Positions 8,101 through 11,889 of a DNA stretch of 11,889 nucleotides are shown here, one piece after another; the first letter of the stretch is position 1, and each line of letters starts with the position of its first letter. The stretch lies in contig JABWAN010000070.1 in NCBI GenBank assembly GCA_013361015.1, positions 1-11,889 of the forward strand, read 5' to 3'. The notes beneath the pieces were generated by a model, which worked only from the letters and a program-made list of their open reading frames with translations, ran no database searches and had not been told where the DNA came from. The translations under genes and the position numbers were made by a program. This DNA comes from Candidatus Zhuqueibacterota bacterium. Its GTDB lineage: Bacteria > Zhuqueibacterota > Zhuqueibacteria > Zhuqueibacterales > Zhuqueibacteraceae.

Positions 8101-8488
8101 AGAGCGCGTCGCGATTTATCGCCGCGTGGCCGAGGCGCAGAATCTCAAAGAGATCGAAGCGATCACGGAAGAGTTGCGCGACCGCTTCGGACGTTTGCCT
8201 GGCCCCGCGCAAAACTTGTTGGGCCTCGCGAGCGTGCGATTGTTGGGCACGAGATTGGGCTTGCGCACGTTGCGCATTTTGACGAAAGAGAGCTTCGGCG
8301 TTTTCAGCGACGAGGTGCGGCCACAGCAAGGGGAACCGTTCAAAAATTGGGTCGGTTCAATCGTGCAGCGCGCCGCAGTGCCCATTGAGTTTTTTCAAAA
8401 CGGAGGCCTCGGTTTCCGCATGCGCGTGCCCAAAGGACAATACTCTCTGCCCGCGACCGTGAAGTTGTTGGCGAGTTTGCAGAAGTGA
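5126..8488 (+). CDS. mfd: Mfd, transcription-repair coupling factor
   Basis: ATP-driven DNA translocase that pushes stalled RNA polymerase off damaged template and recruits UvrA for nucleotide excision repair. It has 1120 residues, close to the usual 1150. Order: an N-terminal UvrB-homology module (VPHLDQAERMREE, FPPSKIMPWGH, GEMSVRGGIVDLFPF), an acidic linker near 290-310, the RNA-polymerase interaction domain with DYVVHIDHGIGVYQGL (450-465), then an SF2/RecG-like translocase with Walker A GDVGFGKT (597-604), DEEQ box (698-701), LSATPIPRT and a QLRGRVGRS helicase VI motif. The TRG segment (RGAGNMLGAEQSG, from 922) and the C-terminal D7 domain follow. The start ATG is preceded by a weak A-rich ribosome site. 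It is intact, with no frameshift. The stop codon is contiguous with the next gene (TGATG). Confidence 0.98.
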   Translation: MSLTAFEQIKQLVQASSQWEELAAAWQKEPNLAIKNAAGSLSSIIITLLRDREDAPVLCLVPHLDQAERMREEMFDLLGSTSVFHFPPSKIMPWGHRDAPTVSQQMEVVEALLGFRGQSQNGNGATNSAPMIIATPKALLAPIVSLDFLQARKLALRVGDEIPFDTLLNQLVEMGFERQPVVELQGEMSVRGGIVDLFPFSRGIPIRFEFWGDKIESIREFDPTTQRSEQELVAITLFPQIIEDEGSKSKQKKAAEKTTTLLNYFPENTLVCIHKPEQIIAALEHSKKNEEELAEVDDLDDEGEALWEALLKRFERFRRVTFTQFRHDEGHALDFLAQPQPAIHGDLKALRQELEKFNAKIEFRNPRLFFVCESASHAERLSDLFAETELAQFNIELITGNLNHGFVWNEVGLAVYTDHEFYGRTRRPQRKRRYKDGLTFRQLKTLARGDYVVHIDHGIGVYQGLQKIKAGAHERECLVIHYQDNDKLYVPLEKMDCVQKYTSRESVVPKIHKLGSPDWERLKSRTKKRIKDIAKDLIALYAARKAQKGHAFSQDTLWQKELEASFEFEETPDQTKAIEEVKLDMESEKPMDRLVCGDVGFGKTEVAIRAAFKAVQDGKQAAILVPTTLLAEQHFNTFRQRLSRYPVKVEMLSRFRTRAEQTATLELLKDGKVDIIIGTHRLFSKDVAFKDLGLIVIDEEQRFGVRHKERLKSIKVNADVLALSATPIPRTLNMALMGVRDMTNIITPPKDRQPIQTEVSQFERDLIRQVIMREIHRGGQVFFVHNRVHSIYRMAGLIKKLVPEVEIGVAHGQMNEHELEKVMLGFINREFNVLVATMIIESGLDIPNTNTMIINRADRFGLAQLYQLRGRVGRSHHKAYCYLMIPPIRNLSLEAIKRLETIEEFTDLGSGLQIAMRDLEIRGAGNMLGAEQSGLIDAIGYDLYVRILDQAVREARYEAMPETEPLLVEHEQCKVELDEDAFLPEDYVSRAEERVAIYRRVAEAQNLKEIEAITEELRDRFGRLPGPAQNLLGLASVRLLGTRLGLRTLRILTKESFGVFSDEVRPQQGEPFKNWVGSIVQRAAVPIEFFQNGGLGFRMRVPKGQYSLPATVKLLASLQK

Positions 8489-8526
8489 TGGACTATTTTG
8501 GATTAGTTAAAGTATTCTGGCTGAAT

Positions 8527-9594
8527 ATGAAAACTGCAAATCCAAATCAGATTTTTAAAAGTCTAGTTGACAATGGGATTGATTTTCTAGAACGTTCAGT
8601 TGCCGAGCTTGAAGAACGACCCAAATACGCAGTTATTAATTTCTGCTCTGCAATCGAGCTTTTTCTAAAGGCTAGATTAATGCTAGAACATTGGGCGCTG
8701 TTAATTACAAAACCCGAGAAAGCCGATTTAGACGATTTCAATGGTGGCAACTTTCAGTCTATTCAGATTGAAGAAGCTATGCGACGCCTTCGAAGCATTT
8801 CTAAACAGGATTTTTCAAAAGAAGAAATAGCGTGCTTTAACCAGATTCGTGAACACCGAAATAAGTTGGTGCATTTTTTTCATCCACGTTATGTCAGTAA
8901 GCCCGATGATGCTACGATTACAGAAGTTGTGGTTGAACAGTTTAGAGGATGGTATTATTTGCATAAGTTGCTTACAAAAAAGTGGAGAAAAGAATTTGAC
9001 GAGTTTTCAGGCCGTATAAGCCAGATCAATAGGCTAATGCTTCAGAAGCGAGAATATCTAAAAGCAAAATTCGAAGCCCTCAAGCTGCAAATACGAGAAG
9101 AGCAGAAACAAGGGATCCGATTTGAATCGTGCTTCTTCTGTGAATATGAATCAAGTCGTGAGAAGGAAATTGTTGGAGAGTTGGTAAGCGCAGATTGTTT
9201 AGTGTGTGAGCAAAACACAACTTATTTGAAAGTTGTTTGCCCCGATTGTTGCGGCAATGTTTCGATTTATGAATTAGGACAAGGCACATGTAAAAAATGT
9301 GGAAGGGAAATAGATCTTGATTATCTTGTCGAAACCTATGGAGGCAAAAAATGCCCCAAGGACGAGATGATCGATCCTAGTCGCGCTTATTGCGATGAAT
9401 GCGCCTTTGTTGAGTTTCCGACAGTTGTTCTGTTTAATGATAAAGGTTGGCTGTGTTTGTCATGTTTGACATTGCATGAAAAGGTTGGGGAGTGCAGATA
9501 TTGCAATAGCTTTGTGGCAGGAGATCTCGAGTATAGCTATTTGTCGGGATGTGTTATGTGTGAAGGAAAAATTGGGGATTTAGGGGATGACTGA
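8527..9594 (+). CDS. HEPN-motif protein with four C-terminal zinc-ribbon-like modules (unrecognised)
   Basis: I do not recognise the full-length protein. From the ATG at 8527 it has 355 residues; an upstream ATG at 8488 (overlapping the mfd stop, TGATG) and a GTG at 8485 extend it by 13-14. Numbering from 8485, residues ~18-165 look all-helical and contain IREHRNKLVHFF with R125-N-K-L-V-H130. This is the RNxxxH (Rx4-6H) catalytic motif of HEPN RNases, preceded by AVINFCSAIELFLKARL as in HEPN helices. A charged linker follows (166-210). Then come four CxxC...CxxC pairs: C216/219/238/241, C252/255/269/272, C303/306/324/327 and C337/340/356/359. The gene is AT-rich with codon use unlike mfd, suggesting transfer. 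A role as an RNA-targeting toxin or defence effector is inference; no catalytic test or partner is visible. Confidence 0.8.
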   Translation: MKTANPNQIFKSLVDNGIDFLERSVAELEERPKYAVINFCSAIELFLKARLMLEHWALLITKPEKADLDDFNGGNFQSIQIEEAMRRLRSISKQDFSKEEIACFNQIREHRNKLVHFFHPRYVSKPDDATITEVVVEQFRGWYYLHKLLTKKWRKEFDEFSGRISQINRLMLQKREYLKAKFEALKLQIREEQKQGIRFESCFFCEYESSREKEIVGELVSADCLVCEQNTTYLKVVCPDCCGNVSIYELGQGTCKKCGREIDLDYLVETYGGKKCPKDEMIDPSRAYCDECAFVEFPTVVLFNDKGWLCLSCLTLHEKVGECRYCNSFVAGDLEYSYLSGCVMCEGKIGDLGDD

Positions 9595-9614
9595 AGTTCT
9601 TAAAAGGTACTGCA

Positions 9615-9737
9615 ATGGTGTATTGTTTAGTCGGAGGCAAGCCGCTCTTCGCGGGAACGCGCATCACCGTTGCGCTAATCTTAGAGAAGCTGGCAGCGGG
9701 TGAGACCATCAATCAAGTTTTGCAAACGCATCTATGA
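9615..9737 (+). pseudogene. Truncated DUF433 antitoxin-like gene (paralogue 1)
   Basis: ATG at 9615 opens 40 codons ending in TGA at 9735-9737. The peptide reads GGKPLFAGTRITVALILEKL and continues AAGETINQVLQTHL, clearly the DUF433 core GKPxxAGTRITVELILEKLxAGETIDQxLEAHP. It stops just where the intact paralogues continue with PRLTKxAIQAA, and it lacks their N-terminal QLIES segment. Over 96 aligned bases it matches the copy at 10916 at 82 positions. AAAAGG at 9602-9607 is a plausible ribosome site. Its stop overlaps the next ATG (ATGA), so the fragment may survive as a translated leader for the acetyltransferase remnant. The loss of the C-terminal half argues against function. Confidence 0.75.
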
Positions 9738-10009
9738 AAATTATCGGTCTCACTTCCGAAAACAGCCGAGCAGTAGAGCAAACCGCAATCATGCTGATGG
9801 ACGGTTTTCGTGATACCGGCTCAACCTCCTGGCTCAATCTTGATGATGCGCTATCGGAAGTAAAAGAGTCTTTTCAACCCAATCGCATAAGCAGAATCGC
9901 CGTTGATGAAGCGGGCAACGTGCAAGGCTGGATCGGCGGACTTGAAGAGTATGACGGAAATGTTTGGGAGCTTCATCCTTTAGTCGTCCGCGGTTCTATT
10001 TTTGAATAA
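9734..10009 (+). pseudogene. 3'-truncated AAC(6')-like GNAT acetyltransferase
   Basis: 91 residues. The segment GWIGGLEEYDGNVWELHPLV (65-84) is the strongly characteristic middle of aminoglycoside 6'-N-acetyltransferase-like GNAT proteins, preceded by a normal N-terminus (MKIIGLTSENSRAVEQTAIM...). In intact relatives V85 is followed by RxxxQxxGxGxxL, the acetyl-CoA pyrophosphate-binding motif A, and by another 50 or more residues. Here it is followed by RGSIFE and a stop. The protein therefore ends before its cofactor site and should not be an active acetyltransferase. It is joined by ATGA to the DUF433 remnant before it and followed after eight bases by an intact DUF433 gene, as if a deletion had replaced its 3' half. 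Confidence 0.8.
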
Positions 10010-10017
10010 GGATGAAA

Positions 10018-10242
10018 ATGCAAACTCAACTCATCGAATCAAATCCCAACGTCATGATGGGCAAGCCCGTTGTTGCCGGAACTCGCATCACCGTTGAACT
10101 GATCTTAGAAAAGCTTGCAGCGGGCGAGACCATCGACCAACTTTTGGAAGCGCATCCGCGCTTAACCAAGCAGGCGATCCAAGCAGCTAGCGAATTTGCT
10201 GAACGAGCGAACGAAATGCCGAATGCGTTCAGCGTTATTTAA
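10018..10242 (+). CDS. DUF433-family antitoxin-like protein (paralogue 2)
   Basis: 74 residues from the ATG at 10018. The ATG at 10012 lies in the same frame, but AAGGA at 10008-10012 is five bases before 10018, and the paralogue at 10916 starts at the matching residue (MQxQLIES). The DUF433 core is MMGKPVVAGTRITVELILEK (13-32), followed by AAGETIDQLLEAHPRLTKQAIQAA, a small winged-helix-like DNA-binding protein found as the antitoxin of PIN-like DUF5615 toxins. No DUF5615 gene follows, so it is an orphan. Its first 153 bases match the copy at 10916 at 132 positions, with most differences synonymous, which points to a duplication kept under selection. A regulatory role is inference. Confidence 0.87.
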   Translation: MQTQLIESNPNVMMGKPVVAGTRITVELILEKLAAGETIDQLLEAHPRLTKQAIQAASEFAERANEMPNAFSVI

Positions 10243-10271
10243 CCAGGAATGATTCGCATTCGACCAAAACA

Positions 10272-10580
10272 ATGAACGCCAAAACGACGAAGAGAAAGCA
10301 CTCCGCTAAACGCGACAATGCAGCGTTCGATGACATGCTGCCAGAATACGATTTCGATTATAGCAAAGCCAAGCCGAATCGCTTTGCCGAGCGCGTCTAC
10401 AAGAATCGCCGCGTCGTGATTCTTGACGCGGACATTTCGAAAATTTTTACCTCTACCGAATCAGTTAATGCGGTTCTGCGCGCGCTCATCGCTACGATGC
10501 CAAAGGCCGCGAAAACGAAAGCGAAGCGCAAGCCCTCGCGACGAAGTATCGCGCCAAGCCGTGAAACTGCAACAGCCTAA
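10272..10580 (+). CDS. Antitoxin-like protein with PEYDF...AER...VN.xLRAL pattern
   Basis: 102 residues. A basic N-terminus leads to MLPEYDFDYSKAKPNRFAE (22-40), then VVILDADISKIF (48-59) and STESVNAVLRALI (61-73), followed by a Lys/Arg-rich tail. I recognise this arrangement from small proteins encoded in TA modules and treat it as a probable antitoxin, but cannot name a Pfam family with certainty. The C-terminal half matches the partial gene at 1-138, so the window carries two members about 10 kb apart. No clear ribosome site precedes the ATG. No toxin gene is adjacent: upstream is a DUF433 gene and downstream a small hypothetical. The tail after residue 78 is low in complexity and may be the result of a frameshift. 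Confidence 0.65.
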   Translation: MNAKTTKRKHSAKRDNAAFDDMLPEYDFDYSKAKPNRFAERVYKNRRVVILDADISKIFTSTESVNAVLRALIATMPKAAKTKAKRKPSRRSIAPSRETATA

Positions 10581-10638
10581 ACGTTTTGCGATGATTGAAC
10601 TTCCCAAAGATACGACCATCGTCTTGTGAAATTGTGCC

Positions 10639-10845
10639 ATGATGCCCCGATTGAAACCGTTGGCAGAGATCACGCGCGCCGCAATGCAAGTCCTCTACAA
10701 AGAGATCGGCCCCGTGAACACGATTCGATTTCTCAACCAATTCACGACAGGGCATGGCAACTACACAGCCGAGCGCGAGCAGCTTGTCGGAGATTTGTCA
10801 CTCGATGAAATCGTCTCCGAGATAAAGCAAGCGCGAGAAAAATGA
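10639..10845 (+). CDS. Small conserved-looking hypothetical protein, TA-associated
   Basis: 68 residues (or 67 from the second ATG at 10642). It contains LAEITRAAMQVLYKEIGPVNTIRFLNQFTTGHGNYTAERE (8-47) and SLDEIVSEIKQ (54-64). I have a general impression of this IGxVxTxRFLNQFTxGxGxYTxER pattern from short proteins next to TA genes in diverse bacteria, but I know no assigned function. It looks soluble and largely helical, with no membrane segment. Its stop overlaps an ATG (ATGA, 10842-10845) that opens a 37-codon frame, as if a coupled partner gene had once followed. Coding status is well supported by the protein-like pattern; function is unknown. Confidence 0.65.
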   Translation: MMPRLKPLAEITRAAMQVLYKEIGPVNTIRFLNQFTTGHGNYTAEREQLVGDLSLDEIVSEIKQAREK

Positions 10846-10955
10846 AACCGCTCAAACTCGCAGATGCTTTCAAGCCGCCTTTGAGTAAAACCTTTAGCCC
10901 GAGTGGAGATTCAAAATGCAGTCCCAACTCATCGAATCTCATCCGAACATCATGA
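10842..10955 (+). CDS. Possible remnant ORF coupled to the preceding gene
   Basis: ATG inside the preceding stop (ATGA) opens 37 codons beginning MKPLKLADAFKPPLSKTFSP; the frame then runs out of phase into the DUF433 gene that starts at 10916. Only the part before 10916 is likely to be native. The four-base overlap is the usual layout of a coupled TA partner, so this may be the surviving 5' end of a gene whose remainder was replaced by the DUF433 copy. Alternatively it is a chance frame. No homology is recognised. Confidence 0.25.
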   Translation: MKPLKLADAFKPPLSKTFSPSGDSKCSPNSSNLIRTS

Positions 10956-11206
10956 TGGGCAAGCCGGTTGTTGCGGGAACGCGCATCACCGTTGAGCTTA
11001 TCTTGGAGAAGCTGACAGCGGGTGAGACCATTGATCAAATTTTGGAAGCGCACCCGCGCTTAACCAAGGCCGCTATTCAAGCAGCCATAGAGTTTGCGGC
11101 GCCCAAACGTAATCGAAGGGCCACTCTCCTAAAACACGCGGGCGCGATTGAAAGCCAATTCAGTGATACATCGCTCAAAGTAGACGAGTTGGTTTATGGA
11201 AAGTGA
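10916..11206 (+). CDS. DUF433 protein with an extra antitoxin-like C-terminal tail (paralogue 3)
   Basis: 96 residues. The DUF433 core (MMGKPVVAGTRITVELILEK at 13-32, then TAGETIDQILEAHPRLTKAAIQAA) is nearly the same as in the copy at 10018. After residue 61 the two diverge: this copy continues RRATLLKHAGAIESQFSDTS and ends LKVDELVYGK. That ending resembles the short toxin-binding tails of Phd/VapB-type antitoxins (HAGxxxx...VDExLYG). The start has a good ribosome site, GGAG at 10905-10908, seven bases upstream. No PIN-domain toxin follows; 69 bases of non-genic sequence lead to a RelE/ParE pair. It may be a fusion antitoxin or an orphan regulator. The core is certain; the tail's function is inferred from resemblance only. 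Confidence 0.85.
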   Translation: MQSQLIESHPNIMMGKPVVAGTRITVELILEKLTAGETIDQILEAHPRLTKAAIQAAIEFAAPKRNRRATLLKHAGAIESQFSDTSLKVDELVYGK

Positions 11207-11275
11207 GTTTTGAAACGGGCGATATAAAATCTACGCGCTGGTCGAGGTCGCGGCACAAATAGTCAGCTCATAAAG

Positions 11276-11575
11276 ATGGCATATAAAATCGAATTTGCCG
11301 ATTCGACGAAAGAGCACTTGAAAAGCTTGACTGCAAATCAACGTGCCGTAATCTTCGCTGCCGTCAAAAAGCAACTCGTTCACGAGCCTTTTGTCAAAAC
11401 AAGAAATAGAAAACCAATCGAAAGCCATCCCGTTGCGCCGTGGGAGCTTCGTGTCGGCGACCTTCGCGTTTTCTATGATCTCTCGCCGGATGAGCCAGAC
11501 GTTGTTGAAATCCTGGCAATCGGTATCAAAGAAGGCTCCAAATTGCTAATAGCCGGAAAGGTGGTGCACTTATGA
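11276..11575 (+). CDS. RelE/ParE-family toxin
   Basis: 99 residues with the RelE/ParE fold pattern: an N-terminal MAYKIEFADSTKEHLKSL strand-helix, a helix with QRAVIFAAVKKQL, then RNRKPIESHPVAPWELRVGD (43-62), LRVFYDL (63-69) and a C-terminal VVEILAIGIKEGSKLLIAGK (76-95). The PWELRVGDxRVFYD block is typical of this family of mRNA-cleaving or gyrase-inhibiting toxins; which activity applies cannot be read from the sequence. The ribosome site is weak (AAAG before the ATG). The toxin precedes its antitoxin and overlaps it by four bases (ATGA), the reverse of the common order but known in HigBA-type and some RelE/Phd operons. Confidence 0.92.
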   Translation: MAYKIEFADSTKEHLKSLTANQRAVIFAAVKKQLVHEPFVKTRNRKPIESHPVAPWELRVGDLRVFYDLSPDEPDVVEILAIGIKEGSKLLIAGKVVHL

Positions 11576-11841
11576 AAACTCTCGAACTCGCACATGCCTC
11601 GATGCCGCTCTCGGAATACGCAAAAGAGCTGCGCGACGAGATCATCGTATTGACTTCCAATAATCAACCCGTTGCAGCCATCGTATCGTTGCAATATGTT
11701 GACGCCTCGGATTTGGAGTCGTTATCTCTCAACTCGAACCCGCAGTTTATGGCAATCATTCAGCAAGCGAGACAAGAGTTGAGAAACGGGAAAAAGTTGT
11801 CGCTTGAGGAAATGGAACGCGAGTTTGCTGAAGACAAATAA
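11572..11841 (+). CDS. Phd/YefM-type antitoxin
   Basis: 89 residues. The N-terminal half has the Phd/YefM pattern: ASMPLSEYAKEL (9-20), DEIIVLTSNNQPVAAIVSLQ (22-41), a beta-alpha fold that binds operator DNA. The C-terminal half is a charged helix (residues ~58-89, ending LSLEEMEREFAEDK) of the kind that wraps the toxin. The start ATG lies within the toxin's last codons (ATGA), giving tight translational coupling. It is complete. Repression of the operon by the complex is expected from the family; no operator is recognisable. Confidence 0.9.
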   Translation: MKTLELAHASMPLSEYAKELRDEIIVLTSNNQPVAAIVSLQYVDASDLESLSLNSNPQFMAIIQQARQELRNGKKLSLEEMEREFAEDK

Positions 11842-11854
11842 GGCAGACGACGTG

Positions 11855-11889
11855 ATGCAAGATGACATCGCTATCTCCGTCGCGCAAGC
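11855..11889 (+). CDS. Start of a further gene, running off the window
   Basis: After a 13-base gap, ATG at 11855 (with a GTG directly before it at 11852) opens MQDDIAISVAQ, uninterrupted to the window end. Orientation and short spacing fit continuation of the accessory operon. Only eleven complete codons are visible, so neither coding status nor family can be settled. Confidence 0.35.
   Translation, partial: MQDDIAISVAQ

Noticed and set aside
6632..8329. 565-codon open frame on the minus strand
   Set aside because: Antisense to the mfd translocase region. The His/Arg/Glu-rich translation is typical of the reverse frame of GC-biased coding sequence, with no motif or ribosome site.
10221..10261. 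Stem of GAATGCG (10221-10227) and CGCATTC (10255-10261) at the end of DUF433 copy 2
   Set aside because: Seven pairs around a 27-base loop with no U-tract is too weak for a terminator and is expected by chance.
10423..10629. Alternative frame ending MIELPKDTTIVL
   Set aside because: It mostly overlaps the better supported gene at 10272 and is Arg/Ser-rich there; only the last dozen residues look protein-like, too little to call a gene or prove a frameshift.
9595..11850. Integron-type cassette array (small same-strand genes, TA genes, an AAC(6')-like gene)
   Set aside because: The gaps between genes are short and share no palindromic attC-like sequence, several genes overlap by ATGA, and no integrase is present.
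1..11889. Replication origin features (DnaA boxes), tRNA or rRNA genes, CRISPR repeats, IS elements
   Set aside because: Looked for because of the parS-like site and accessory genes. I saw no TTATCCACA cluster, no tRNA-like fold, no regularly spaced repeats and no transposase.

Overview
The window is bacterial chromosome, densely coding, with every supportable gene on the + strand. It pairs conserved housekeeping genes with small toxin-antitoxin (TA) and defence-type genes. Base composition is moderate in GC, except for a clearly AT-rich gene after mfd. I cannot name the organism. Neither the gene order (mnmG-rsmG-murQ, then mfd) nor the TA load fits a model species I know, and an uncultured or environmental lineage is a guess only.

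Region 1 (1-3667) starts with the tail of an antitoxin-like gene, then mnmG (tRNA wobble-uridine modification), rsmG (16S rRNA G527 methylation) and murQ (muropeptide recycling; it overlaps rsmG by ATGA). A perfect 14-bp palindrome identical to the core of the bacterial parS centromere lies in the last codons of mnmG. A second 16-bp perfect palindrome, differing from parS only at the two central bases, lies in murQ. The gidA-gidB (mnmG-rsmG) locus is origin-proximal in many bacteria and often followed by parA-parB. Here the sites are present but parA-parB is not in the window.

Region 2 (3685-5125) holds an Xre/RES toxin-antitoxin pair coupled by a GTGA overlap, an RraB-family protein, and a long imperfect inverted repeat (27-nt arms) just before mfd.

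Region 3 (5126-8488) is an intact mfd, the transcription-repair coupling factor.

Region 4 (8488-11889) is accessory. It opens with an AT-rich gene for a protein with an N-terminal RNxxxH (HEPN RNase-type) motif followed by four CxxC...CxxC zinc-ribbon-like modules. This is the best candidate in the window for an undescribed defence or toxin protein. Next comes a run of small genes and gene fragments: three paralogous DUF433 antitoxin-like copies (one truncated), an AAC(6')-like acetyltransferase cut off before its acetyl-CoA site, a second antitoxin-like gene related to the fragment at the left edge, a small conserved-looking hypothetical, and a RelE/ParE toxin with a Phd antitoxin in toxin-first order. 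Several fragments are joined by ATGA overlaps, which suggests repeated duplication, deletion and fusion among TA cassettes.
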